This document shows positions 53,846 to 63,919 of a DNA stretch of 64,000 nt, one piece after another (position 1 is the stretch's first letter; each line of letters begins with the position of its first letter). This stretch comes from Pseudoxanthomonas sp. X-1. GTDB lineage: Bacteria; Pseudomonadota; Gammaproteobacteria; Xanthomonadales; Xanthomonadaceae. Both the position numbers and the translations under genes were made by a program. The notes under the pieces were generated by a model that was not told where the DNA came from, ran no database searches, and worked only from the letters and a program-made list of their open reading frames with translations. The stretch spans positions 248,001-312,000 of the forward strand of contig NZ_CP083376.1 of the NCBI RefSeq assembly GCF_020042665.1, in the 5' to 3' direction.

Positions 53846-55034
53846 GCTGCCGCCGACGGCGGGGCTGCCGCTGCGCTGGACCGACCTGCTGCCTGGCGAT
53901 GCCGGGCTGGAAGCGCGGCTGGCGCAGCTGTTCGGCCTGCCCGCGCCGCTGCTGACCTGCTCGGGCACCGCGGCGCTGGTGCTGTCGCTGCGTGCGCTGC
54001 GGCGGTTGGCGCCGACGCGTGATGAGGTCGTGGTGCCGGCCTACACCTGTCCGCTGGTGGCCATCGCGGTGCACGCCTGCGGGCTGCGCCTGCGCGTGTG
54101 CGAGCTGCGCGAGGCGTCGTTCGATCTCGACCCGGCCGCGCTGCGCGCCCTGTGCGGGTCGCGCACGCTGGCCGTGCTGCCCACCCACCTGGCCGGGCGC
54201 GTGGCCGACGTGGCCGATGCCGAACACGCGGCGCGGGCCTGTGGCGCCTGGGTGATCGAAGACGCGGCCCAGGCGCTGGGTGCGCGCGTGGACGGGCGCA
54301 GCGTCGGCCTGCGGGGCGACATCGGATTCTTCAGCCTGGCCGCGGGCAAGGGCCTGTCGCTGTACGAGGGCGGCCTGCTGGTCAGCGCCGATCCCGCGCT
54401 GCGTGCGTGCCTGGCCGAGGAAGCGGCGCGGGTGCCGTCGAATCTGGCCTGGGAGCTGCGCCGCAGCGCCGAGCTGCTGGGGCTGGCGCTGGCCTACCGG
54501 CCGCGCGCGCTGGCCCTGGCCTATGGCCTGCCGCTGCGGCGCGCGCTGGAGCGTGGCGATCCGGAGGCGGCGGTGGGAGATGTGTTCGGGCCGGACATTC
54601 CGCTGCACCGCGTCGGCGCCTGGCGGCGCATGGTCGGCGTGCATGCCAGCGGGCGGCTGCCGGCCTTCCTGCACGCCGCGCGCGATCGCGCCCTGGCCTG
54701 GAAGCGGACCCTCGAGGCCGTCCCCGGTGTGCAGGTCTACGACGACCGCCCCGGCGAGCGGGGCACCTGGCCGGTGCTGTGGCTGCGCCTGCCCGACCGC
54801 GCGCGACGCGACGCGGCGCTCGAACGGCTGTGGACCGCCGGCATGGGCGTGAGCCGCATGTTCATCCACGCCTTGCCGGATTACGCCTATCTGAGTGACT
54901 GCGTGCCGCAGGCCGAGGTGCCGCAGGCGCGCGCGTTGGCGGCATGCGGCCTGACCATCGGCAACGGCCCCTGGCTGGACGATGCCGCGCGTGCGCGCAT
55001 CCTGGACGTCCTGCGCCGCGGTACCGCGCCGTAG
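53829..55034 (+). CDS. DegT/DnrJ/EryC1-type aminotransferase
   Basis: A PLP-dependent enzyme of about 401 residues of the sugar-aminotransferase family: TCSGTAALVLSLRAL, VVPAYTCPLVAIAV, IEDAAQALGARVDG and the PLP-lysine region FFSLAAGKGLSLYEGGLL. Such enzymes aminate keto-sugars or related compounds. The GTG at 53829 is used (17-base overlap with protein B); a GTG at 53799 is in frame. It ends 17 bases before the converging arginase-like stop. The substrate is not evident. Confidence 0.88.
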   Translation: MLPRRELPPTAGLPLRWTDLLPGDAGLEARLAQLFGLPAPLLTCSGTAALVLSLRALRRLAPTRDEVVVPAYTCPLVAIAVHACGLRLRVCELREASFDLDPAALRALCGSRTLAVLPTHLAGRVADVADAEHAARACGAWVIEDAAQALGARVDGRSVGLRGDIGFFSLAAGKGLSLYEGGLLVSADPALRACLAEEAARVPSNLAWELRRSAELLGLALAYRPRALALAYGLPLRRALERGDPEAAVGDVFGPDIPLHRVGAWRRMVGVHASGRLPAFLHAARDRALAWKRTLEAVPGVQVYDDRPGERGTWPVLWLRLPDRARRDAALERLWTAGMGVSRMFIHALPDYAYLSDCVPQAEVPQARALAACGLTIGNGPWLDDAARARILDVLRRGTAP

Positions 55035-55051
55035 GCGGGCGGCCGCGCCGC

Positions 55052-55927
55052 TCAGGCGGCCGATGCGGCGGCGATCAGCGGCAGCAGCGCCTGGTTCAGC
55101 GCGTGCTGCCCGGCCTGCCAGCGCGGCAGGACCTCGGGATCGGGCGGCTGCTGGCCGTCCAGGGCGGAGAGCAGTCGCTTGAAGGGCTGGCGATAGCGAT
55201 GGTGCGAGATCTCGCCGGTGATGTCGCTGGCCACGATCAGCGCGCGCAGCTGCGCGATCAGACGCTGCGCATCGGCCAGCCTGAAGCGGCCCTGGTCCCA
55301 GTTGGTGCGCGCCACGTCCTCGGCGAACACGTCCTTGTCGATGGACAGGTACACCGGCAGCGCGGCGTCGGCGCGTGCGGCGAATGCGTCCAGCAGGCTG
55401 GCGCTGTCGGCGAAGCCGTGCACGGCATGGTCGCAGCCCAGCGCGCGCGCCCAGCGCGTGTCCACGTCCAGGCACCAGTAGTGCACGCGTCCGGCGCGCA
55501 GCGGGCCGAGCACGTTCTCCCAGCAGTGGCGCGTGCCGGCGTCGGCCGAGCACAGGCCGACCATGTGCACGCGCGCCACCTGCGGCAGCGCCGCCACGCG
55601 CCGCACCCACGATCCGCAGTGCACGCCGAAGGGATAGCGCATGTTGTCCGGATGGTTGTCCAGCACCACCACCTGCAGCGGGCCGCCATGCCGCGCCGCC
55701 GCCTGTCGCACCAGCGGCCAGGTCAGGTGGTGGAAATCGCCGCTGCCCAGCATCACCGTGCCGTGCGCGGTCTCCAGGGCCGGCCGCAGCTCGCGGGCCA
55801 GCCGTTCCAGCGTGGCCACGCCGCAGCCGAAGCGCACCGCGTCCTGCCAGTCGCGCAGCGGCAGCACGCGCGCGCCCGGCAGCGGCCCGACCGCGCCGTC
55901 CAGATCCAGCACCAGCGGCGCCTTCAT
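55052..55927 (-). CDS. Arginase/agmatinase-fold metallohydrolase
   Basis: A 291-residue protein keeping the ureohydrolase metal motifs in order: GSGDFHHL (61-68), DNHPD (90-94, the DxHxD ligand set) and SIDKDVF (195-201, the SxDxD ligand set), followed by WDQGRF. The rest is unlike arginase. It is the last gene of the minus-strand unit and overlaps the FemAB/GNAT-like gene by 4 bases. It may hydrolyse a guanidino or amide compound, or be a non-enzymatic relative. It stands in a cluster with two aminotransferases. Confidence 0.8.
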   Translation of the reverse strand: MKAPLVLDLDGAVGPLPGARVLPLRDWQDAVRFGCGVATLERLARELRPALETAHGTVMLGSGDFHHLTWPLVRQAAARHGGPLQVVVLDNHPDNMRYPFGVHCGSWVRRVAALPQVARVHMVGLCSADAGTRHCWENVLGPLRAGRVHYWCLDVDTRWARALGCDHAVHGFADSASLLDAFAARADAALPVYLSIDKDVFAEDVARTNWDQGRFRLADAQRLIAQLRALIVASDITGEISHHRYRQPFKRLLSALDGQQPPDPEVLPRWQAGQHALNQALLPLIAAASAA

Positions 55928-56988
55928 CCGGCCGCCTCGGCCTGCGGCACGGTGCCGGCCTCGTGTTCGAAGCGATGCGCGTGCCGGCGCAGCAGGCAGC
56001 GCAGCAGGGCATTGCGTGGATAGACCGCGTGCCGGGTAGGGGTGAGGCGCGCGCCGAGATAGCGCTTGATCTCCGGATCCGTCCAGCCGGCCACGTAGTG
56101 GCTCAGGCCGTGGCGGCGGGCATGGTCGAGATTGTGCATCCAGCTGACCGCGTACAGGTTGTGCTGGCGCGCCTGCGGATAGGCCAGGCCGATGTACTTG
56201 TCCACCAGCATGCCGGCGTGCTCGTAGCACAGGTTCCAGCCGATCAGCGCATCGTCGTGGTAATAGGCGAAGACCCGACCGCCGCTGCCGCCGTCGCGCA
56301 GCAGGCCGTCGAGGAAGGCCCGGTCGAGCTGGTCGAAGTGGATCTGGCTCTGCGCGTAGACGTTGAGGTACAGCGCGTAGTACGCCGCGCGCACGTCAGG
56401 ATCGTCGAAGCAGGCCGCCCCGGTGTGCAGGCATTCGATGCGCAGGTCGGCGCGCGCGCGCAGCTTGCGGCGGATGTCGCGGCGGCGGCCGGAGGACAGG
56501 CGCGCCAGATAGGCGTCCTCGTCGGCGAAATCGATCGGGACCCACGCCAGCTGCATGCCCTGCATCAGCACGAAGCCGCGTTCGGCCAGGGCCTGGGCGA
56601 AGGCCGCGGCGCGGCGGTTGCCGTGCAGGTCCAGCAGGGGCGAATCGTCCGGCAGGTCCTTGACGATCAGCAGCGGCGCGCGGCGCGCCTGCGCCAGCAC
56701 CTCGTCGGCCAGGGCGTCCAGGCTGCCGGTGAGCGGCAGCGGGGCGTATTCGGTGGCAGTGCAGCCGATGAAGCAGGCCGGCCACGCCAGCAGGCGGCGC
56801 CAGTGGCGATAGCCGGGCAGGCCGGTGACGCGCCGGCGCAGCGCATCGTCGGCGGTGGTCAGCAGGTCCAGGCGGGCGCGGAACAACGGCAGGCCGCTGG
56901 ACAGGCGTTCGGCCTGGAAACCAGGTGGCGGATGGGCCAGGAAGCTGTCGAGCAGGGCATCGGGCTCGAGCTGGGTGCAGGAGTGCAT
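55924..56988 (-). CDS. FemAB/GNAT-like acyltransferase
   Basis: A 354-residue cytosolic protein of the GNAT/FemAB (PF04339-like) type: LIVKDLPDDSPLLDLH, LSSGRRRDIRRKLRARADLRIE, and the acceptor-side motif VFAYYHDDALIGWNLCYEHAGMLVDKYIGL. These proteins join acyl or aminoacyl groups to amines or hydroxyls, some in lipid or cell-wall synthesis. ATGA overlap with the arginase-like gene; 51 bases after the class III aminotransferase. The first ATG at 56988 is used. Confidence 0.82.
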   Translation of the reverse strand: MHSCTQLEPDALLDSFLAHPPPGFQAERLSSGLPLFRARLDLLTTADDALRRRVTGLPGYRHWRRLLAWPACFIGCTATEYAPLPLTGSLDALADEVLAQARRAPLLIVKDLPDDSPLLDLHGNRRAAAFAQALAERGFVLMQGMQLAWVPIDFADEDAYLARLSSGRRRDIRRKLRARADLRIECLHTGAACFDDPDVRAAYYALYLNVYAQSQIHFDQLDRAFLDGLLRDGGSGGRVFAYYHDDALIGWNLCYEHAGMLVDKYIGLAYPQARQHNLYAVSWMHNLDHARRHGLSHYVAGWTDPEIKRYLGARLTPTRHAVYPRNALLRCLLRRHAHRFEHEAGTVPQAEAAG

Positions 56989-57039
56989 GGCGGCTCCGCG
57001 AAGCACCGGCCGCTGCAGGCGGCCGGTGCCGGTGGGGGA

Positions 57040-58446
57040 TCAGACGGTCTGCTTGGCCTTGGTCAGCGCCTGGTCGATCAGGGCGATGGCCAGGTCGATC
57101 TCCTCGTGGGTGATGTTCAGCGAGGGCGCCAGGGTGATGACGTTCTTGTACCAACCGCCCACGTCCAGGACCAGGCCGATCGGCTTGCCCTTGTGCGTGA
57201 GCTCGCCGCCCAGGCCGATGTCCACCATCCGGTCCAGCAGCGCCTTGTTGGGCGTGAAGCCATCGGCCTCGCAGATCTCCGCGCGCAGCGCCAGGCCCAG
57301 GCCGTCGACATCGCCGATCTCCTTGTGGCGCTTCTGCAGTTCGCGCAGGCCTTCGAGGAAGTGCGCGCCCTTCTCCGGCACGGTGCGCTCGTAGTCCATC
57401 TCGTAGCCCATGCGGATCACTTCCAGCCCCAGCGAGGTGCCCAGCGGGTTGGAGTTGAACGTGGAATGGGTCGAACCCGGCGGGAAGATGGTCGGGTTGA
57501 TCAGCTCCTCGCGCGCCCACAGGCCGGACAGCGGGTTCAGGCCGTTGGTCAGCGCCTTGCCGAACACCAGCACGTCCGGGGTCACGCCGAAGTGCTCGAT
57601 CGACCACAGCTTGCCGGTGCGCCAGAAGCCCATCTGGATCTCGTCGACCACCATCAGGATGCCGTACTGGTCCAGCACCTTCTTCAGGTCGCGGAAGAAG
57701 TTCGGCGGCGGGATCACGTAGCCGCCGGTGCCCTGGATCGGCTCGACGTAGAAGGCCGCGTATTCGGCCTGGCCGACCTTGGGGTCCCACACGCCGTTGT
57801 ATTCGGTCTCGAACAGGCGCGCGAACTGGCGCACGCAGTGGTCCGAATACTCCTCCGGGCTCATGCCCTTGGGCCGGCGGAAGGGATAGGGGAAGGGGAT
57901 GAACATCGCGCGCTCGCCGAAGTGGCCGAAGCGGCGGCGATAGCGGTAGCTGGAGGTGATGCTGGAGGCGCCCAGGGTGCGGCCGTGGTAGCCGCCCTCG
58001 AAGGCGAACATCAGGCTCTTGCCGTTCTTGTAGTTGCGCACCAGCTTGAGCGAGTCCTCGATGGCCTGCGCGCCGCCGACGTTGAAGTGCACGCGGCCGG
58101 GCAGGCCGAACTTGCCTTCCACGTCCTGGGCGATGGTCTTGGCCAGCTGGATGCGGGTGGGGTGCAGGTACTGGCTGGCGACCTGCGGCAGGGTGTCGAT
58201 CTGGTGCTTGAGCGCGTCGTTGAGGCGCTTGTTGGAATAGCCGAAGTTGCAGGCCGAGTACCACATCTGCAGGTCCAGATACGGCGTTTCGCCACTGTCG
58301 AACATGTAGCTGCCTTCGCAGCGATGGAACACCTTGGGCGGATCGACGTAGTGCACGGTGTCGCCGAAGGAGCTGTAGCGGGCCTCGTCGGCCAGCAGCT
58401 GGGCGTCGTCCTCGATCGCCGGGGCGAGGGTATGGAGCAGGTTCAT
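57040..58446 (-). CDS. Class III (omega) aminotransferase
   Basis: A 468-residue PLP enzyme of the 4-aminobutyrate/ornithine aminotransferase group: NFGYSNKRLNDALKHQ, FNVGGAQAIEDSLKLVRNYKN, EPIQGTGGYVIPP, VVDEIQMGFWRTGKLW (Asp268) and LVFGKALTNGLNPLSG (PLP Lys297), with NPLGTSLGLEVI. Such enzymes move amino groups between omega-amino compounds and keto acids; the exact substrate cannot be told. It lies between the HAD phosphatase and the FemAB/GNAT-like gene on one strand. Confidence 0.93.
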   Translation of the reverse strand: MNLLHTLAPAIEDDAQLLADEARYSSFGDTVHYVDPPKVFHRCEGSYMFDSGETPYLDLQMWYSACNFGYSNKRLNDALKHQIDTLPQVASQYLHPTRIQLAKTIAQDVEGKFGLPGRVHFNVGGAQAIEDSLKLVRNYKNGKSLMFAFEGGYHGRTLGASSITSSYRYRRRFGHFGERAMFIPFPYPFRRPKGMSPEEYSDHCVRQFARLFETEYNGVWDPKVGQAEYAAFYVEPIQGTGGYVIPPPNFFRDLKKVLDQYGILMVVDEIQMGFWRTGKLWSIEHFGVTPDVLVFGKALTNGLNPLSGLWAREELINPTIFPPGSTHSTFNSNPLGTSLGLEVIRMGYEMDYERTVPEKGAHFLEGLRELQKRHKEIGDVDGLGLALRAEICEADGFTPNKALLDRMVDIGLGGELTHKGKPIGLVLDVGGWYKNVITLAPSLNITHEEIDLAIALIDQALTKAKQTV

Positions 58447-58484
58447 TGGCAGTGTCCGTTCGCAGCAGGAGGGGAGCCGCCGCA

Positions 58485-59204
58485 TCAGGCGATGGCGGCA
58501 GCGGGGGAGAGGGCGGGGGCGTGGCGGGTCAGTTCGCCCGATTCGAGCGCGGGCAGCAGCGCCAGCGCCTCGGCGAAGCCTTCGATGGCGCTGTGTGGCA
58601 GCGCGTGGTCGCGGCAATGGGCGATCAGCTTGCGCTTGGCGAACACGTAGTCGGCGCGGCCGGCCACGCAGAAATCCGAGGTGCCGTCGCCGACCAGCAG
58701 CACCTGCCCGTTCGGCGTCTGCCGGCGCGCCTGCGCGGCGCGCGCGCACTTGCAGGTGCCGGCGCCGCAGCTGGGCGCCTGATGCGGCGAGTCCAGGTTC
58801 CAGCGGCGTTCGCCGACCGGATGGAAGCGGTTGGCGTACAGCGGCAGCGGTGACACGCCTTCGCGCGCCAGCAGCAGGCGGATCGGCAGATCCAGGCCGT
58901 CGCTGACGATCTCCAGCGGCCAGCCGCGCGCGGCCACCGCCGCGGCGAAGGCCGGGAAGGCCGGATCGATGTCCAGGTCCGACAGGTGCTGCTCGAACTG
59001 GGCCGCGTCCATGTCCAGCAGGCCGACCTGGCCGCGCATGCAGGCGCGCGAGCCGATGCGGCCGGCCAGCCAGTCGTCTTCCAGCGCTTCCCAGCCGGGA
59101 CGGCCGAAGCGCTGCAGCAGGGTGTCGATGGTGTCGCGCAGTCCGATGGTGCCGTCGAAATCGCACAGCACGGTCCAGCGCAGGGGGACGGAACGAAGAG
59201 ACAT
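58485..59204 (-). CDS. HAD-IB family phosphatase (MtnX-like)
   Basis: A 239-residue phosphatase: catalytic CDFDGTIGLRDT (Asp15, Asp17), ten-residue spacing typical of HAD-IB, VSDGLDLPIRLLL (Thr/Ser position) and VLLVGDGTSDFCVA (Asp pair). It resembles MtnX and phosphoserine phosphatase-like enzymes. It heads the minus-strand unit; 38 bases separate it from the aminotransferase. A C-rich cluster (CGAGTCKCARA) in the middle may bind a metal. Confidence 0.92.
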   Translation of the reverse strand: MSLRSVPLRWTVLCDFDGTIGLRDTIDTLLQRFGRPGWEALEDDWLAGRIGSRACMRGQVGLLDMDAAQFEQHLSDLDIDPAFPAFAAAVAARGWPLEIVSDGLDLPIRLLLAREGVSPLPLYANRFHPVGERRWNLDSPHQAPSCGAGTCKCARAAQARRQTPNGQVLLVGDGTSDFCVAGRADYVFAKRKLIAHCRDHALPHSAIEGFAEALALLPALESGELTRHAPALSPAAAIA

Positions 59205-59372
59205 GAGGCACGGGCGCGGTTCGAGGTGGCGCCACGTTAGGCAGCGGACCTTTCCGAGGGCTTTCCGCCGCGGCGCGCTTCAGCCGGCGTTGGGACAAGC
59301 CCGGCCGCCACCCTTGCCGGCGCGGGGCGCGCGTGTGATAACGCCGCCGTTGCCCCCTGCGATGCCGCCCCG

Positions 59373-59858
59373 ATGCACGATCTGTTCGACCTGTCCGCGC
59401 CTTGGTGGCACTTCGTGCTGCGCGGGGTGGTGATCTACGCGATGGTGACCGTGCTGATGCGCATCTCGGGCAAGCGCGCCATCGGCCAGTTCACGCCGTT
59501 CGACCTGATCCTGCTGATCCTGATCGGCAATGCCGTGCAGAACGGCATCAACGGCGGCGACAACTCGCTGACCGGCGCGCTGATCATGGCCTCCACGCTG
59601 ATCGCGTTGAACTGGCTGGTGGCGTTCGGCTCGGCGCGGTCGATGCGCTTCCGCCACCTGGTGGAAGGCCGCGCCACGGTGCTGGCCCGCGACGGCAAGG
59701 TGTTCGCAGACGTGCTGCGCAAGCAGCTGGTGGCCGAGTCGGACTTCAGGAAGGCCATGCGCCAGTCCGGCTGCGAGCACGAGCACGACATCAAGCTGGC
59801 GATCCTGGAAACCAACGGCCACATCACCATCGAGACCCGCGAGGGCAAGTCGGGGTAA
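59373..59858 (+). CDS. DUF421 (YetF-like) membrane protein
   Basis: A 161-residue protein: three helices in the first half, with the family motif VLMRISGKRAIGQFTPFDLILLILIGNAVQNGI, then a cytosolic domain (VEGRATVLARDGKVFADVLRKQLVAESDFRKAMRQSG). The function is unknown; the family occurs in stress and sporulation contexts in Gram-positives. The start at 59373 is used. Confidence 0.9.
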   Translation: MHDLFDLSAPWWHFVLRGVVIYAMVTVLMRISGKRAIGQFTPFDLILLILIGNAVQNGINGGDNSLTGALIMASTLIALNWLVAFGSARSMRFRHLVEGRATVLARDGKVFADVLRKQLVAESDFRKAMRQSGCEHEHDIKLAILETNGHITIETREGKSG

Positions 59859-59882
59859 GGCCGGAAGTAGCGATAAGGCCAT

Positions 59883-59908
59883 GTGGGAGCCGCCATGGCG
59901 GCTCCCAC
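59883..59908. repeat. GTGGGAG-type REP palindrome
   Basis: A perfect 26-base palindrome with arms GTGGGAGCCGCCA / TGGCGGCTCCCAC between the DUF421 stop and hemF stop (convergent). It is the same sequence family as the paired copy at 28987-29053. Confidence 0.9.
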
Positions 59909-59913
59909 CAAAC

Positions 59914-60879
59914 CTAAGGCGGGGCGAGCTCGGTCAGCCAATCCCGCGGCCGCAGATAGTCGGCCAGGCGCGCCTCGTCGCTGCCGGCCTCGGGGGTGAA
60001 GCCGTATTCCCAGCGCACCAGCGGCGGCAGGCTCATCAGGATCGATTCGGCGCGCCCGCCGCTCTGCAGGCCGAACAGCGTGCCGCGGTCGTAGACCAGG
60101 TTGAACTCCACATAGCGCCCGCGCCGGTAGAGCTGGAAGTCGCGCTCGCGCTCGCCATAGGGCGTGTCCCGGCGCGCGGCCACGATCGGCAGATAGGCGT
60201 CCAGGAAACCGTCGCCGACCGCGCGCAAATAGCCGAAGTCGGCTTCGAAGTCGTCCTGCAGATCGTCGAAGAACAGCCCGCCGACGCCGCGCGTCTCGCT
60301 GCGATGCTTGAGGAAGAAATACTCGTCGCACCAGCGCTTGTGCGCCTCGTAGCGCGCCTGGCCGCCGAAGGGCGCGCACAGCGCATGCGCGGTGCGATGC
60401 CAGTGCAGCACGTCGGCATCGACCGGGTAGAACGGCGTCAGGTCGAAGCCGCCGCCGAACCACCATGCCACCGTCTGGCCGTCGCGCTCGGCGCGGAAGT
60501 GGCGCACGTTGGCATGCGTGGTCGGCAGATGCGGATTGCGCGGATGGAACACCAGCGACACGCCGACCGCGCGCCACGAGGCGCCGGCCAGCTCGGGCCG
60601 CGCCGCCGAGGCCGAGGGCGGCAGCCGGCTGCCGGACACGTCGGAGAAGCCGATGCCGGCCTGTTCGAAGACGGCGCCGTCGCGCAGGATCCGCGTGCGC
60701 CCGCCGCCGCCCAGGGAGGGGCCAGAGGCCTGGGATGCGGCATCGGCCGCAGGCTGGCGCGTCCAGCGGTCCTCGACGAAGCGGGCCTGGCCATCGGTGG
60801 CCTCGATGGCGGTGCAGATACGGTCCTGCAGTCCGGCCAGGTAGTCGCGGACGATGTCGATGCTGGGGATGTCGGTCAT
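59914..60879 (-). CDS. hemF: Oxygen-dependent coproporphyrinogen III oxidase
   Basis: Haem pathway enzyme converting coproporphyrinogen III to protoporphyrinogen IX with oxygen. The 321 residues show [62 protein letters not shown] and the [25 protein letters not shown] block, all typical. The ATG at 60879 is used. A REP palindrome follows directly after the stop. Confidence 0.97.
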   Translation of the reverse strand: MTDIPSIDIVRDYLAGLQDRICTAIEATDGQARFVEDRWTRQPAADAASQASGPSLGGGGRTRILRDGAVFEQAGIGFSDVSGSRLPPSASAARPELAGASWRAVGVSLVFHPRNPHLPTTHANVRHFRAERDGQTVAWWFGGGFDLTPFYPVDADVLHWHRTAHALCAPFGGQARYEAHKRWCDEYFFLKHRSETRGVGGLFFDDLQDDFEADFGYLRAVGDGFLDAYLPIVAARRDTPYGERERDFQLYRRGRYVEFNLVYDRGTLFGLQSGGRAESILMSLPPLVRWEYGFTPEAGSDEARLADYLRPRDWLTELAPP

Positions 60880-60947
60880 GCGCGCAAGTGTAAGGGCCCT
60901 GCCGTGGCGCTCAGGGCCTGCCTTGGGAGTGCAGACAGGCCTTGGCG

Positions 60948-61544
60948 CTAGCGCGTCGCCGGCGCGCGGCCGAACTGCGCCCGCACCGGCGCCGTGCACA
61001 GCTTCCAGATGATCGCGCCGTGCAGCGCGGTGAACACCAGCGCCACGATCACGCTGAAGACCAGGACGACGGTCTTCAGGCCGGCCAGTTCCGGCGGCAG
61101 CGCGCCGCCGGCGCCGCCCAGCCCGGGCTGCATCGCCAGCGAGGCCTCGGTCATCGCCGGGGCGTACCACAGCGAGCCGTAGGTCAACAGCGTGCCCAGC
61201 GCCAGGTAGGCGATGAAGGCCAGGCGCGCCCATTCGCGGCGCTTGAGCAGGCCCCAGCCCAGCCAGGCCAGCAGCAGCGAGGCGATGGCCTCGGCCAGGC
61301 CGATTTCGAAGTAATGGGTCAGCATCCAGCGCATCAGCGGCGGCATCGGACCGGCGGGCTCGAGCAGCTGCAGATAGGCCGGGCTGGACACCAGGCCGGC
61401 CATCGCCATCTGCAGCGCGCCGTAGGCCACGCCGACCGCGGCCAGGGCCAGGGTGATCCAGGCCAGCACGGTGACGAAGCCCTGCGCCCCGCTGCGGGGC
61501 GAGGGCGCGGCGCCTGGCAGCGGCGGCGGGACGGGCGCGCTCAC
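60948..61544 (-). CDS. Membrane protein coupled to the S9 peptidase
   Basis: A 198-residue membrane protein: proline-rich start, then helices at about 24-45 ([20 protein letters not shown]), 78-98, 105-125 and 155-180. It starts with GTG at 61544 overlapping the peptidase stop (GTGA), so it is translationally coupled. No family recognised. It may anchor or aid the peptidase, or simply share its message. Confidence 0.82.
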   Translation of the reverse strand: MSAPVPPPLPGAAPSPRSGAQGFVTVLAWITLALAAVGVAYGALQMAMAGLVSSPAYLQLLEPAGPMPPLMRWMLTHYFEIGLAEAIASLLLAWLGWGLLKRREWARLAFIAYLALGTLLTYGSLWYAPAMTEASLAMQPGLGGAGGALPPELAGLKTVVLVFSVIVALVFTALHGAIIWKLCTAPVRAQFGRAPATR

Positions 61545-63919
61545 GGCGTGGGCTTGAGCGTGTCGTCGAACAGGTTGAGCACGCGCTTGTACTCGTCCAG
61601 CCACGCGTCGGCGCGGGTGAAGCCGTGGCGCTCCAGCGGATAGGGCGCGATCGACCAGTTGTCCTTGTGCAGTTCGATCAGCTTCTGGGTCATGTCGACG
61701 GAGTCCTTGAAGAACACGTTGTCGTCGATCATGCCATGCGCGATCAGCAGGCGGTCCTGCAGCCCGGCGGCGTATTCGATCGGCGAGGACACGCGGTAGG
61801 CCTGCGGATCGATGTCCGGCGTGTTGAGGATGTTGGACGTGTACTCGTGGTTGTACTGCGTCCAGTCGGCCACCGGGCGCAGCGCGGCGCCGGCCTTGAA
61901 CGTGCCCGGCGCGCGGAACAGCGCCATGTAGGTCAGGAACCCGCCGTAGCTGCCGCCGTAGATCCCGGCGCGGTCGCGGTCGCCCTGGTGTTCGCGCACC
62001 AGCCATTCCAGGCCGTCCAGATAATCGTCCAGCTCCGGGTGGCCCATGTTGCGGTAGATGGCCGTGCGCCAGTCGCGGCCGTAGCCGGCGCTGCCGCGGT
62101 AGTCCAGGTCCAGCACCAGGTAGCCGCGCTGCACCAGCAGGTTGTGGAACATCTGTTCGCGCGGGTAGGGCGGATAGCCGGCGATGGCGTTCTGCAGGTA
62201 GCCGGCGCCGTGGACGAACATCACCACCGGATAGCGCTTCCCCGGCACCAGCCGCGCGGGCGCGTAGAACTTGCCCCAGATCACGCCGGCGCCGTGGCGC
62301 GAGGGCACCTGCACCAGCTGCGGCTGGATCCAGTCCACCGCCTTGAACGCCGGCATCCGCGTGTCGGTCAGCACCTTGGCCTGGCCGCCGCCGGCGGGGA
62401 CCACCGCCAGCTGGCTGGGCAGGTAGCTGGCCGAGTACTGCACCAGCAGCGAGCGTCCGTCCGGGGACTGGCTGAAGGCCTCCACGCCGCCCTCCAGCGC
62501 GGTGACCTCGGCGACCTTGCCGGTCTTCAGTTCGGCGCGGCAGACCTCGTAGCGGCCGGGCGCGGCGCGGTTGCACAGGAAGAAGAAGCCCTCGCCATCG
62601 GCGGCCACCTGCGGCGCGGACACCTCCCACGCGCCACTGGTCAGCGCCCGGGTCTTCTCGCTGCCGCGCTGGGTGTAGAGCTGGGAATGGCCGCTGGCCT
62701 CGGACAACAGCCACAGGGTCTGGTTGTCCGGCAGCCAGCCGAACTCGTTGAAGCTCCAGTTGATCCAGGCCGGGTCGGTGAGGCGGTCGCGCACCTGCAG
62801 GCGTGCGTTGTCCAGGTCCACGCTGGCGATCCAGCGGTCCTTGTTGTCGGTGGCGCGCAGCAGCAGGGCGACGTTGCGCGAGTCGCCGCTCCAGTGGATC
62901 GCCGCGCCGCTGGCATCGCCGTCGCTCTCCACCCGCACGGCGCGGTTGCCCTTCAGCGGCTCCTTGCCGGCGGCCTTGCGCAGCTCGGCCAGCGGATCGC
63001 TGGCGACGCCGGGCAGGGCGTCCAGGCTCAGCGGTTTGACCGTGCCGCTGGCCATGTCGGCCAGCCACAGCGCCTGCGGGATCGGCGAATTGCGCCCGAC
63101 CAGCGTGCGCGCCTCCTGCTGCTCGGCGTAGCCGGACTCGGTGACGTAATGCGGGACCTGGCCGGCGTCGCCCGCGTCGGCGCCCTTCTTCTGCGTGACC
63201 ACCAGCAGCCAGCGCCCGTCCGGGGACAGCGCGGTCTGGCTGATCTGCACGTCCTTGCCCAGGTAGACCGGTGCCGGCGCGCGGCTGGGATCGGCCTTGC
63301 GCCAGGCATTGTCCTGGCGGCGCAGGGCTTCGCGCTGCTCGCGGTCGCGCGCCAGGGTGGACAGGGTGCGCAGCTGCTGTTCGCGCAGCAGGTCGGCCTC
63401 GGGCGCCTTGTCCGGGTCGTCCTCGGCCTTGGCCTGGGCGGCCTGGGCCACGGCGCTGCCGTTCCAGCGGAACCACTGGTTGCCCACCCGCCACACCAGC
63501 GCGCCATCGCTGGCGAACTGCGGCTGGCTTTCGTTCTCCAGCGTGCGCGTGAGCTGGGTCAGCGTCCCGCTGCGCAGGTTGCGCACGAACACGTCGCCAT
63601 TGCGGATGAAGGCCTGGCGCTGGCGCCTGGCGTCGTAGACGGCCTCCGGCGCGCCCAGCGTGTCGCGCGCATCGTCGGCCACCCGCGTCGCGGCGCTGGC
63701 GCCGAGCTCCTGGCGGAAGGTGTCGCGGATCGGCGAGCCGTTGCGCTTGAGTTCGTACTCCACCGCGCGGCTGTCCCAGGTCCAGCGCGGCGCTTCCACC
63801 GGCGGACCGATCCAGTCCAGGTCGGCCATGACCTGTTCGATGGTCAGCGGCGTGGACGATTGCGCCAGCGCGGCGGGCGACAGCAGCAGGCAGGACAGGA
63901 CGACGACGGGCAGGCGCAT
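61541..63919 (-). CDS. S9-family dipeptidyl aminopeptidase (DPP IV type)
   Basis: A 792-residue exported serine peptidase: signal peptide ([20 protein letters not shown]), an N-terminal beta-propeller (about 25-540), and a C-terminal alpha/beta hydrolase domain with [13 protein letters not shown] (catalytic Ser), [11 protein letters not shown] (Asp) and [14 protein letters not shown] (His). All three catalytic residues are present. Such enzymes release dipeptides in the periplasm, often with proline, as part of peptide scavenging in xanthomonads. Confidence 0.94.
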   Translation of the reverse strand: MRLPVVVLSCLLLSPAALAQSSTPLTIEQVMADLDWIGPPVEAPRWTWDSRAVEYELKRNGSPIRDTFRQELGASAATRVADDARDTLGAPEAVYDARRQRQAFIRNGDVFVRNLRSGTLTQLTRTLENESQPQFASDGALVWRVGNQWFRWNGSAVAQAAQAKAEDDPDKAPEADLLREQQLRTLSTLARDREQREALRRQDNAWRKADPSRAPAPVYLGKDVQISQTALSPDGRWLLVVTQKKGADAGDAGQVPHYVTESGYAEQQEARTLVGRNSPIPQALWLADMASGTVKPLSLDALPGVASDPLAELRKAAGKEPLKGNRAVRVESDGDASGAAIHWSGDSRNVALLLRATDNKDRWIASVDLDNARLQVRDRLTDPAWINWSFNEFGWLPDNQTLWLLSEASGHSQLYTQRGSEKTRALTSGAWEVSAPQVAADGEGFFFLCNRAAPGRYEVCRAELKTGKVAEVTALEGGVEAFSQSPDGRSLLVQYSASYLPSQLAVVPAGGGQAKVLTDTRMPAFKAVDWIQPQLVQVPSRHGAGVIWGKFYAPARLVPGKRYPVVMFVHGAGYLQNAIAGYPPYPREQMFHNLLVQRGYLVLDLDYRGSAGYGRDWRTAIYRNMGHPELDDYLDGLEWLVREHQGDRDRAGIYGGSYGGFLTYMALFRAPGTFKAGAALRPVADWTQYNHEYTSNILNTPDIDPQAYRVSSPIEYAAGLQDRLLIAHGMIDDNVFFKDSVDMTQKLIELHKDNWSIAPYPLERHGFTRADAWLDEYKRVLNLFDDTLKPTP

